In this document: positions 1 through 6,993 of the stretch, piece after piece
Position numbering within the stretch: the first letter of the stretch is position 1
Layout of the letters: every line of letters begins with the position of its first letter
Source of the DNA: Gammaproteobacteria bacterium
GTDB taxonomy: Bacteria > Pseudomonadota > Gammaproteobacteria > GCA-001735895
Length of the DNA stretch: 11,661 bases
Assembly: GCA_029864065.1 (NCBI GenBank)
Contig: JAOTUD010000036.1
Coordinates: forward strand, 1 to 11,661
Direction: 5' to 3'
Translations under genes and position numbers: made by a program
Notes under the pieces: generated by a model
Databases searched by the model: none
The model's input: the letters and a program-made list of their open reading frames with translations, nothing else
Told to the model about the DNA's origin: nothing

Positions 1-1
1 C

Positions 2-517
2 GAGATGGCGGGATTTCGCATGCCGATCGAAAGCCACCCGCTGCAGGCGCTGGTGTCGGAGCCGATCAAGCCGGTGATCAACACGGTCATCATGTCGAAC
101 GCGGTGCATGGTTATATCAGCCAGTCGGACAAGGGCGACCTCGTCATCGGCGCCGGCATCGACCATTACAACGGCTACGGCCAGCGCGGCAGTTTTCCGA
201 CCATCGAACATACCATCGCGGCCATCTGCGAACTGTTCCCGATCTTCAGGCGCGTGCGCATGAACCGCCAGTGGGGCGGTATCGTCGACACCGCCCCCGA
301 CGCCTGCCCGATCATCGGCAACACGCCGGTCAAGGGGCTATATTTCAACTGCGGCTGGGGCACCGGCGGATTCAAGGCAACGCCGGGATCGGGCTGGGTA
401 TTCGCGCACAACGTCGCCACCGGCGAACCGCACGAACTGAACCGGCCGTTCTCGCTGGAGCGTTTCGTCACCGGTTTCCTGATCGACGAACACGGCGCAG
501 CCGGCGTGGCGCACTAG
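2..517 (+). CDS. soxB: Sarcosine oxidase beta subunit, C-terminal part (5' end outside window)
   Basis: This is the C-terminal 171 residues of the beta subunit of heterotetrameric sarcosine oxidase; the full protein is normally a little over 400 residues. The reading frame is open to the left edge, so the ATG at 5 is internal. The beta subunit is the DadA-like FAD amine oxidase chain that binds sarcosine and carries the covalently bound FMN shared with the alpha subunit; that N-terminal part is not visible here. Family-typical stretches seen are SHPLQALVSEPIKP, SNAVHGYISQSDKGD, GAGIDHYNGYGQRGSF, RQWGGIVDTAPDACPIIG, and a C-terminal FNCGWGTGGFKATPGSG followed by LIDEHGAA. The stop overlaps an AGGGG motif that serves soxD, which starts 11 bp downstream. 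Identification is very secure because the soxD-soxA-soxG order follows directly. Confidence 0.97.
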   Translation, partial: EMAGFRMPIESHPLQALVSEPIKPVINTVIMSNAVHGYISQSDKGDLVIGAGIDHYNGYGQRGSFPTIEHTIAAICELFPIFRRVRMNRQWGGIVDTAPDACPIIGNTPVKGLYFNCGWGTGGFKATPGSGWVFAHNVATGEPHELNRPFSLERFVTGFLIDEHGAAGVAH

Positions 518-528
518 GGGTAGCCGAT

Positions 529-813
529 ATGCTTTTGATCGAATGCCCTTTTTGCGGCCTGCGCGACGAAACCGAGTTTTCCTATGCCGGCGAGGCGCAT
601 ATCGCGCGCCCACCCGACACCGACAAGCTGAGCGACGCCGAATGGGCGGACTATTTGTTCATGCGCAGCAATCCGAAGGGAACGCATCGCGAGCAATGGT
701 TGCACGCGGCCGGTTGCCGGCGCTATTTCAACGCCGTGCGCGATACCGTTACCTACCAGATATCCGCAACCTACAAGATCGGCGAGCAGCCCCCGGGCGG
801 GGGTAAGCGATGA
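529..813 (+). CDS. soxD: Sarcosine oxidase delta subunit
   Basis: A 94-residue protein, the usual size for the delta subunit of heterotetrameric sarcosine oxidase. In known structures this small subunit is cytoplasmic, holds a structural zinc and packs against the alpha subunit. The zinc ligands are all visible: Cys6 and Cys9 in ECPFCG near the N-terminus, and His59 and Cys63 in LHAAGCRRYFN. Other family features are DYLFMRSNPKG and EQWLH. The ATG at 529 is chosen because AGGGG at 516-520 sits 8 bp upstream and because the CPFCG zinc knuckle must be near the N-terminus. The stop TGA overlaps the soxA start as ATGA, indicating translational coupling. The same frame is open further upstream inside soxB, but that part does not look like protein of this family. 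Confidence 0.96.
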   Translation: MLLIECPFCGLRDETEFSYAGEAHIARPPDTDKLSDAEWADYLFMRSNPKGTHREQWLHAAGCRRYFNAVRDTVTYQISATYKIGEQPPGGGKR

Positions 814-3800
814 GCCAGCTTTTCAGAACCGCGCAAGGCGGTCGTGTCGACCGCGACCGCGAGATCCTGTTCACTTTCAACGGCAGGTTTTACACCGGTC
901 TGGCTGGCGACACGCTGTGTTCGGCGCTGCTCGCCAACGGCGTGCACCTGGTGGGCCGCAGCTGGAAGTATCATCGTCCACGCGGCGTCATGAGCGCGGG
1001 CTCGGAAGAGCCCAACGCGATCTTCCAGGTCGAGAAGGGAAATCGCACCATCCCGAATGCGCGCGGCACCCAGGTAGAGCTCTACGATGACCTGTACGCC
1101 AGCAGCGTCAACTGCTGGCCGAGTGTCGATTTCGACCTGCTGTCGATCAACAGCATGTTCAGCCGCCTGATGCCGGCCGGCTTTTACTACAAGACCTTCA
1201 TGTGGCCGAAATCGATGTGGATGAAATACGAGCATTTCATACGCAAGGCGTCCGGCCTCGGCGTTACCCCGCGCGAAAACGACCCGGACCGCTACGAACA
1301 TACCCACGCGCATTGCGATGTGCTGATCGTCGGCGGCGGGGTGGCCGGTTTATGCGCCGCGCTTGCCGCCGGTCGCGCCGGTGCGCGCGTGATCATCGCC
1401 GACGAGCAATCCGAGTTCGGCGGGCTATCGCTGGACGGCAAGGCGCAGATCGATGGCGTCTACGCGAGCCAGTGGATCGAAAACGCGGTAACCGAGCTGC
1501 AGGGCATGGCGCAAGTCACGCTGCTGCCGCGCAGTACGGTTTTCGGTTACCACGATTACAATTTTCTGACGATCAACCAGCGCCTCAGCGATCACCTGCC
1601 GATAGCCGAGCGCCCCGCCAGCCGCGAGACACTGTGGCAGGTCAGGGCGCAGCAGGTGGTGCTCGCAACCGGTGCCGCGGAACGCCCGCTGGCCTTTGCC
1701 AACAACGATCGCCCCGGCATCATGCTGGCCTCGGCGGTATCGACCTACGCCAACCGCTACGCGGTCAAGCCTGGTAGCCGCGCGGTTATCTTTACCAACA
1801 ACGACAGCGCTTACCAGACCGCCCTGGACCTGAAGGCGGCAGGGGTCGAAGTAGCCGCCGTGATCGATGCGCGCGCCAGTTCCGCCAGCGAAATCGCCGA
1901 CACGGTGCGCAGCGCCGGCATCGAGGTCGTCAACGGCAGCGTCGTCGTCGATACCGCGGGCCGCAAGCGCCTGCGCTCGGTGCAGGTGATGCACCTTTCC
2001 GCCGGCGGCGGATCGGTCGGCGGCAGCGCCCGGTCGATCGCCTGTGACCTGCTCGCGCTATCGGGTGGCTGGAGCCCGGTGGTGCATCTGCACGCGCAGT
2101 CAGGCGCGAAACCGGTATGGGACGACACGCAGGCGATGTTTCGCCCGGGCGCACCGACGCAGGCGCAGTTTTCGGCAGGCGCGGCGAACGGCACGCTCGA
2201 TCTGGCCGGATGCCTGCAGGAAGGCGTCGAGGCGGGCAACAGGGCTGCAAAGGCCTGCGGATTCGAAGCGGGCATGGCGGCCCCTGCCGCCGACGGAGCA
2301 CGGTGCGAGCCGATATTGCCGTTGTGGAGGCTGCCGTCGCCCTATGACCGCGGCCGTGGTCCCAAGGCCTTTATCGATATGCAGAACGACGTCGGCGCCG
2401 CCGACATCGAGCTCGCCGTGCGCGAGGGCTACCACTCGGTCGAGCACGTCAAACGCTATACCGCGCTGGGCTTCGGCACCGACCAGGGCAAGCTCGGTAA
2501 TATCATCGGCATGGGGGTGCTGGCCGAAACCATGGGGCAGAGTATCGCCGCGACCGGTACCACGACCTACCGGCCGAACTACACCCCGATCAGCTTTGGC
2601 GCATTCGCCGGGCAAAACCTCGGCGAGCGGCTGTTCGACCCGGTGCGCAAGACCGCGATGCACGGCTGGCACGAAGAAAACGGCGCGATGTTCGAGGACG
2701 TCGGCCAGTGGAAGCGCCCCTGGTACTATCCGCGCGCCGGCGAGAGCCTGCACGACGCGGTCAATCGCGAATGCCTCGCGGTGCGCGACAGCGTCGGCAT
2801 CCTCGACGCGTCGACGCTGGGCAAGATCGAGATCAGGGGCAAGGATTCGGCGCGATTCCTCGAAATGATTTATACCAATAACTGGATGAAACTCGAGGTC
2901 GGCAAGGGCCGTTACGGCTTCATGCTGCGTGAAGACGGCATGGTGATGGACGACGGCGTCACGATCCGCCTGGCCAAGGACCATTTCTTCATGCATACCA
3001 CCACCGGCGGCGCGGCCGGCGTGCTCGCGTGGATGGAGCGCTGGTTGCAGACCGAGTGGCCCGAATTGGAAGTCTTCCTGGCCTCGGTCACCGATCACTG
3101 GGCGACCGCCGCGGTGGTCGGGCCGAACAGCCGGGACGTGGTCGCGGCGGTGTGCGAGGGCATCGATTTTTCCGCCAGTGCATTTCCGTTCATGGCGTCG
3201 AAAACCGGCAGCATCGGCGAGGTCGAGTGCCGCGTGAACCGCATCAGCTTCTCCGGCGAGCTCGCCTTCGAAGTCAACATCCCGGCAAACTACGGCCGCT
3301 TCATGTGGGAAAAACTGATGCAGGCGGGGCAGAAATTCAATATTACGCCCTACGGCACCGAAACCATGCACGTGCTGCGCGCCGAAAAGGGTTACGTGAT
3401 CGTCGGCCAGGACACCGATGGCTCGATTACGGTCGACGACCTCGGCCTCGGCTGGGCGCTGTCCAAAACCAAGGATGATTTTATCGGCAAGCGCTCGTTG
3501 AGCCGGCCGGACACGGTGCGCAAGGACCGCAAGCAGCTGGTGGGATTGCTGACCGAGGATTCGCAGACGGTTATCCCGGAAGGCGCGCAGCTGGTAAACG
3601 ATCCTGACGCGCCGACGCCGGTGCCGATGGTCGGGCACGTCAGCTCCAGCTATTTCAGCGCCCGCTGCGGACATTCGATCGCGCTGGCGCTGGTCAAGGG
3701 AGGGCATCATCGCATCGGCGAAACGGTTTACGCGCCGCTCGCCGATGGCCGCGTCATCAAGGCAACGATTACCGAGCCGGTGTTTTACGACAGGGAAGGA

Positions 3801-3818
3801 GCCAGGGCCAATGTCTGA
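810..3818 (+). CDS. soxA: Sarcosine oxidase alpha subunit
   Basis: A 1002-residue protein, full length for the alpha subunit of heterotetrameric sarcosine oxidase. With SoxB it oxidises sarcosine to glycine and hands the methyl-derived carbon to tetrahydrofolate. Domains in order are: an N-terminal ferredoxin-like fold without cluster cysteines (about 15-105, with RSWKYHRPRGVMSAG); a dinucleotide-binding Rossmann region whose GGGVAG lies at residues 175-180, followed by the rest of the FAD/NAD module to about 480 (ATGAAERPLAF); a linker with TTYRPNYTP; and a GcvT-like folate-binding aminomethyltransferase domain from about 610 to the end (AMHGWHEENGAMFEDVG, then GELAFEVNIP and DGSITVDDLGLGWA). 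The ATG at 810 overlaps the soxD stop by 4 bp and has a G-rich ribosome site (799-803) six bases upstream. The 3' end overlaps soxG by 8 bp. No frameshift or truncation is seen. Confidence 0.97.
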   Translation: MSQLFRTAQGGRVDRDREILFTFNGRFYTGLAGDTLCSALLANGVHLVGRSWKYHRPRGVMSAGSEEPNAIFQVEKGNRTIPNARGTQVELYDDLYASSVNCWPSVDFDLLSINSMFSRLMPAGFYYKTFMWPKSMWMKYEHFIRKASGLGVTPRENDPDRYEHTHAHCDVLIVGGGVAGLCAALAAGRAGARVIIADEQSEFGGLSLDGKAQIDGVYASQWIENAVTELQGMAQVTLLPRSTVFGYHDYNFLTINQRLSDHLPIAERPASRETLWQVRAQQVVLATGAAERPLAFANNDRPGIMLASAVSTYANRYAVKPGSRAVIFTNNDSAYQTALDLKAAGVEVAAVIDARASSASEIADTVRSAGIEVVNGSVVVDTAGRKRLRSVQVMHLSAGGGSVGGSARSIACDLLALSGGWSPVVHLHAQSGAKPVWDDTQAMFRPGAPTQAQFSAGAANGTLDLAGCLQEGVEAGNRAAKACGFEAGMAAPAADGARCEPILPLWRLPSPYDRGRGPKAFIDMQNDVGAADIELAVREGYHSVEHVKRYTALGFGTDQGKLGNIIGMGVLAETMGQSIAATGTTTYRPNYTPISFGAFAGQNLGERLFDPVRKTAMHGWHEENGAMFEDVGQWKRPWYYPRAGESLHDAVNRECLAVRDSVGILDASTLGKIEIRGKDSARFLEMIYTNNWMKLEVGKGRYGFMLREDGMVMDDGVTIRLAKDHFFMHTTTGGAAGVLAWMERWLQTEWPELEVFLASVTDHWATAAVVGPNSRDVVAAVCEGIDFSASAFPFMASKTGSIGEVECRVNRISFSGELAFEVNIPANYGRFMWEKLMQAGQKFNITPYGTETMHVLRAEKGYVIVGQDTDGSITVDDLGLGWALSKTKDDFIGKRSLSRPDTVRKDRKQLVGLLTEDSQTVIPEGAQLVNDPDAPTPVPMVGHVSSSYFSARCGHSIALALVKGGHHRIGETVYAPLADGRVIKATITEPVFYDREGARANV

Positions 3819-4389
3819 CATGTTCCAACAGGAATCCCCGCTGGTACAGATAAAACTGGGCGAGCCCAGGGGCAACGCGCCGCGCATCGAGGAGAAACCA
3901 TTCCTCGGCTACATCAACCTGCGCGGCAAACCCGGTAATACCCGTTTTGTCGCGGGCGTTCTCAAGGTGCTCGGCGTGGAAGCGCCGACCGCGGCCAACA
4001 CCGTGATCGAAGCCGGCGATAACCGTATCTACTGGCTCGGCCCGGACGAGTGGCTGGTGGTAACGCCGGCCGGGCAGCAGGACAAGCTGAAAGCCGACCT
4101 GCTGGCCGCGCTCAAGGGCGCGTTTTGCTCGGTGGTCGACAATTCGAGCGGGTTGACGATGGTTCGTATCAGCGGCGCCAACGCGGGCGCGTTGCTCGCG
4201 ACCGATTGCCCGCTCGACCTGCACCCGCGCGAATTCAGGCCGGGCCAGTGCGCGCAAACGCGCCTGGCGAAGGCCGGTATGATCGTGGCTCCGCTGGACG
4301 ACGGCTCGGGTTTCGACATCATCATCCGCCGTAGCTTCGCCGATTACCTGCTGCAATGGCTGCAGGACGCGGCGCTAGCGTTCGCATAG
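3811..4389 (+). CDS. soxG: Sarcosine oxidase gamma subunit
   Basis: A 192-residue protein matching the gamma subunit in size and position. In the tetramer, gamma contacts the folate-binding C-terminal half of alpha and is itself distantly related to GcvT/YgfZ folds. Visible family features are GYINLRGKPGN near residues 30-45, RIYWLGPDEWLVV around 72-85, VVDNSSGLTMVRISG, and CPLDLHPREF followed by an AQTRLAKAG segment. The start at 3811 is preferred over the ATG at 3820 because a perfect AAGGAG at 3796-3801 lies nine bases upstream of it. The start lies inside the end of soxA (8-bp overlap), so translation is probably coupled. It is the last gene of the sox block seen here; no purU or folD follows. 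Confidence 0.94.
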   Translation: MSDMFQQESPLVQIKLGEPRGNAPRIEEKPFLGYINLRGKPGNTRFVAGVLKVLGVEAPTAANTVIEAGDNRIYWLGPDEWLVVTPAGQQDKLKADLLAALKGAFCSVVDNSSGLTMVRISGANAGALLATDCPLDLHPREFRPGQCAQTRLAKAGMIVAPLDDGSGFDIIIRRSFADYLLQWLQDAALAFA

Positions 4390-4433
4390 GAGCCGGGTTA
4401 TTCGGGCGCCTTCGTCTCTGCTGCCGGGTCGTT

Positions 4434-5063
4434 ATGTATTACGGTGAAAGACTGAACAGCATCAGCCACCTCGTCGGCGCGGCACTGGCGCTGGTCGGGC
4501 TCGGCGCGTTGCTGACGGTGGGGATACAGTCCCGCGACGCGTGGATCATCGGCAGTTTCGGCACCTTCGGATTCACGCTGGTGCTGCTGTACACGATGTC
4601 GACGCTGTACCACAGTTTTCATCCTCCCCATCTTAAAAAAATCTTCAAGGTCCTCGATCACGTTTCGATCTACCTGTTGATCGCCGGAACCTACACCCCG
4701 TACATGCTGGTCACCTTGCGCGACGGCAACGGTTTCATCATTCTCGGCATCATCTGGGCGCTCGCCGGCGCCGGTATCCTGAGCGAGGTATTGCTGTCGG
4801 GCAGGGCCGTCAAGGTCGGGCAAATGGTCATTTACCTGGGCATGGGCTGGGCCTGCTCGTTCGATTTCGCGAGCCTCAGGGCCGCGTTGCCGGAGAATGG
4901 GCTGTGGTGGCTGACCGCGGGCGGCATCGCCTATACCGGCGGCGTGGTGTTTTACATACTCGATAAAATGAAGCGGCTTGACCATGCCCACGGCATCTGG
5001 CACTTCTTCGTGCTGGCGGGCTCGTTCTGCCATTTCGTTTCGGTCATCGGTTACGTCAGGTAA
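4434..5063 (+). CDS. Hemolysin III / TrhA (PAQR) family seven-helix membrane protein
   Basis: A 209-residue, strongly hydrophobic inner-membrane protein that fits the hemolysin III/TrhA/YqfA family within the PAQR superfamily. Family marks seen are YGERLNSISHLVG at the N-terminus, STLYHSFHP (His60), LDHVSIYLLIAGTYTPY (Asp75, His76) and a final helix with HGIWHFFVLAGSFCHF (His186, His190, His200). The conserved His/Asp/Ser set matches the metal site of PAQR proteins. About seven transmembrane segments can be counted. Bacterial members have been linked to membrane energetics and fluidity homeostasis; despite the name, a hemolytic role is not supported here. The ATG at 4434 is chosen because the family begins with this YYGER segment; no strong ribosome site precedes it. 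It lies 44 bp after soxG, so it may be read from the sox promoter, but I see no functional link. Its stop is 5 bp from the end of the convergent gene. Confidence 0.92.
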   Translation: MYYGERLNSISHLVGAALALVGLGALLTVGIQSRDAWIIGSFGTFGFTLVLLYTMSTLYHSFHPPHLKKIFKVLDHVSIYLLIAGTYTPYMLVTLRDGNGFIILGIIWALAGAGILSEVLLSGRAVKVGQMVIYLGMGWACSFDFASLRAALPENGLWWLTAGGIAYTGGVVFYILDKMKRLDHAHGIWHFFVLAGSFCHFVSVIGYVR

Positions 5064-5068
5064 CCGCG

Positions 5069-6211
5069 TCATGCACCCGACAGCACAATCTCGACCGGCT
5101 TGCGGTCGCCCAGCCTGTCGGCCTTGAGCGGATTGAATCCAAACAGGTTCACGGCGCGGCGAAAATCGCGGTCGAACAACCATTGCGATACCATGCCTGC
5201 GCCATAGGTCACGAGGCGTATTTTTGGAAAGTCGCTTTGCCATCGCGTCATCGGGATGCGCCGTGCCAGCAGCCTGCTTTTTTGTCGTGCCAGTTCCTGC
5301 CCGTCGAGTTCGCGCGCCAGGCGAGCGGCGCGCCTGGCACGCCGGTCGATCAGCCGCAGCAGGTTGCGCGCGCGCATCTCTGCGCGATCGGTAGACAGCA
5401 GACCGTAGCTGTACTCGTTCGGTAGTATGCGTTCGTCGAACTGCCGGGTGACATAATCGCAAACGTCGGGATTGCGCAGCATGAGCAGCCTGCCGTCGGG
5501 TCCGCGTCCGATGATCGGCGCATCGCCCGAAAAGAAGTCACTGTAAAACTCCACCCCTGCCAGGTTTGCCTCGATATCGGCGCGGCTGACAATGCCGGTG
5601 ATCCGGGTGCCCATGTAGCTCCGCTCGAAAGCCAGCGACAGGTTACGGATATCCTCCGGGTCGAGGTTCTTGCGCCTGCTGCGCAAGGCGTTGAAATAAT
5701 GAAAGCCGTCGTCGAAGAAATGCGTCAGTTTGTCGGCGCCCATGCGAATGCCGCAGACGTTCACGATCGACGCGAGATGAAACCTGGCAGGAATGAATCG
5801 CCAGCGCGCCGCGTGGTAGACGCTCTCTGCGGGAAACATCTGGATGCGCTCGAAACGTGGCCAGCCGGGGCAATCGTTGGTGCCGATGCACAGTTCGAAC
5901 TGACCCCAGGTGACGTCGCGGATATACAGCGACCTGAATTCGGCGAAGAAGGCAAACTCGAGCTCGGTATCCCCCAGCATCCGCGGACTCGAGGGCTGCC
6001 CGGTGTTGACCCGTTCGATGGCCGACTGGATCGAAACGACCAGGCGTTCGCTGACCAGCGCGCCGGAATCGGCGAGCGGGATGTGCGCGTAGGTCCACGG
6101 ATCGGACTCGCTCGCGCCGCCGAACTCGCTGTGCGCAAGCAGAACGCCTGCCAGGGCGATCAGGCGCAGGCAGGACCCGCCGCGTCTAGCCCAATGTCGT
6201 GCGAAATCCAA
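5069..6211 (-). CDS. Unrecognised exported protein with DKxxHFF and SRADIEAN motifs
   Basis: I do not recognise this protein. From a TTG start at 6211 it has 380 residues, with an Arg-rich n-region (RHWARR), a hydrophobic core (LRLIALAGVLLA) and likely cleavage near GGA-SES at about residue 33, so it is probably periplasmic. The central part holds four cysteines (108, 114, 153, 251) that could form disulfides, the motif GADKLTHFFDDGFHYF (Asp160, His164, Asp167) and, about 45 residues later, GIVSRADIEANLAGVEFY. This layout suggests one conserved domain. The C-terminal third is rich in Arg and charged, with a helical stretch at about 275-320. The TTG is chosen because GGGG lies six bases upstream and it gives a compact signal peptide. 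An ATG at 6256 is possible but overlaps the upstream gene by 71 bp and lacks a well-spaced ribosome site. With the TTG the overlap is 26 bp, suggesting coupled translation with the small barrel gene. Confidence 0.75.
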   Translation of the reverse strand: MDFARHWARRGGSCLRLIALAGVLLAHSEFGGASESDPWTYAHIPLADSGALVSERLVVSIQSAIERVNTGQPSSPRMLGDTELEFAFFAEFRSLYIRDVTWGQFELCIGTNDCPGWPRFERIQMFPAESVYHAARWRFIPARFHLASIVNVCGIRMGADKLTHFFDDGFHYFNALRSRRKNLDPEDIRNLSLAFERSYMGTRITGIVSRADIEANLAGVEFYSDFFSGDAPIIGRGPDGRLLMLRNPDVCDYVTRQFDERILPNEYSYGLLSTDRAEMRARNLLRLIDRRARRAARLARELDGQELARQKSRLLARRIPMTRWQSDFPKIRLVTYGAGMVSQWLFDRDFRRAVNLFGFNPLKADRLGDRKPVEIVLSGA

Positions 6212-6827
6212 GATGGACCCCGGTAAATTCAAAATCGGAACTGGTATAGTCGACATACCTGAGCGACCAGGCTTTGTTGTCGCGCATGTTTCGCTGTATG
6301 CCAAGGCCCCAGGCGTAGCCCGAATCCTTGCTGCGATAGGTCGTATGCGTGCTGGTAACGATGAGATCTCCGCAAAACAGCAGGCAGGCGCTGATCCGTT
6401 CACTCTTGAGTTCGACCTGCGCGTAGCCGAGCATGATGAATGGCGTGGTGTTATCGCTGATTCGCCAGTTTCTGCGCAGGTAAAGCAGGGTCGAATTGGT
6501 CAGGAGGTCTTCGGCGTTCCCCAGTTCCGGTCCCCGGTCCAACGACGCGTTAAACAAAAAGTTATCGCTGATACTGAGCCCGATTTCGTAGTCAGGGTTT
6601 AGCCCGTAGGCGAGGGTTAAACCGAGATGGGCCGTATCGCCACCGAAAACCTCTTCCTCGAAAAAGGCCTTGGAAAAATCGAACTCGAATATAAATCCGG
6701 TTTCGGCCTGCGCGCGGACGTTGGCGCTGCAAGCCAGCAGCAGTAACGATAGCAATAGTGTCGGCGGTTTGCGGTATTGCCCCGATGGTCCGCGAGATAT
6801 CGTGCCAGGTAGATCGTGAGACTGCAT
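6186..6827 (-). CDS. Small outer-membrane beta-barrel protein
   Basis: A 213-residue protein with a long N-terminus, a hydrophobic core (LLLSLLLLACSA, about 24-35) and a clear signal peptidase site after AQA at residue 41. The mature part of about 170 residues alternates polar and hydrophobic residues as in beta-strands (LGLTLAYGL, YEIGLSISDNF, STLLYLRRNW, PFIMLGYAQVEL, YAWGLGIQRN, WSLRYVDYTS, FTGVHLGFRTTL). This is typical of small eight-stranded outer-membrane barrels of the OmpW/Opa-like kind, although I cannot name a family. Cys148 and Cys152 (ACLLFC) lie in a probable surface loop between strands and may form a disulfide. A lipoprotein cleavage before Cys33 (LLAC) is a weaker alternative. 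The ATG at 6827 has no clear ribosome site, so the true start may lie slightly downstream. The gene is followed by, and overlaps, the unrecognised exported protein gene. Confidence 0.72.
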   Translation of the reverse strand: MQSHDLPGTISRGPSGQYRKPPTLLLSLLLLACSANVRAQAETGFIFEFDFSKAFFEEEVFGGDTAHLGLTLAYGLNPDYEIGLSISDNFLFNASLDRGPELGNAEDLLTNSTLLYLRRNWRISDNTTPFIMLGYAQVELKSERISACLLFCGDLIVTSTHTTYRSKDSGYAWGLGIQRNMRDNKAWSLRYVDYTSSDFEFTGVHLGFRTTLG

Positions 6828-6970
6828 CGCATGGATTCACTGATTTTGATCGAGGTGACAAGAATGTTACGCCGTTACCGGTAATTCAATCGGGGATGTC
6901 GAAGTAGCGGTATGCATGACCAGCGGTTTCGAATACCGATACCGAGCCGCGACGACCAGGGAGTTTAATG

Positions 6971-6985
6971 CGGCGACGGTCGCCG
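6971..6985 (-). terminator. Possible weak terminator or RNA hairpin after the large barrel gene
   Basis: A perfect six-base inverted repeat (CGGCGA / TCGCCG) with a 3-base loop lies eight bases past the TAA of the 424-residue barrel gene, when read on the minus strand. It has no run of T after it, so it is at best a weak or Rho-assisted stop, or an mRNA 3' stabiliser. The surrounding 166-bp gap (6828-6993) before the small barrel gene shows no gene and no promoter I would defend. Confidence 0.25.
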
Positions 6986-6993
6986 GCCCGGGG

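Noticed and set aside
810..1130. SoxA N-terminal ferredoxin-like region lacking cluster cysteines, considered as a defect
   Set aside because: To my knowledge this domain of SoxA has the fold but no iron-sulfur cluster in the family, so the lack is normal.
2100..3887. A very long open frame (595 codons) on the minus strand opposite soxA
   Set aside because: It is antisense to a textbook SoxA protein in a GC-rich gene, where such shadow frames are expected. Its translation is rich in Arg, His, Ala and Asp without domain patterns.
4398..5462. A 354-codon minus-strand open frame across the TrhA-like gene and the gap after it
   Set aside because: It opposes a well-recognised membrane protein and overlaps the exported-protein gene in another frame; its translation has no protein-like pattern.
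5926..5942. A 17-base exact match between 5926-5942 and 11615-11631
   Set aside because: Both copies lie in the same reading frame and encode the short peptide EFRSL in two otherwise dissimilar proteins. I see no extended similarity or mobile-element edge, so it is probably coincidence with shared codon choice.
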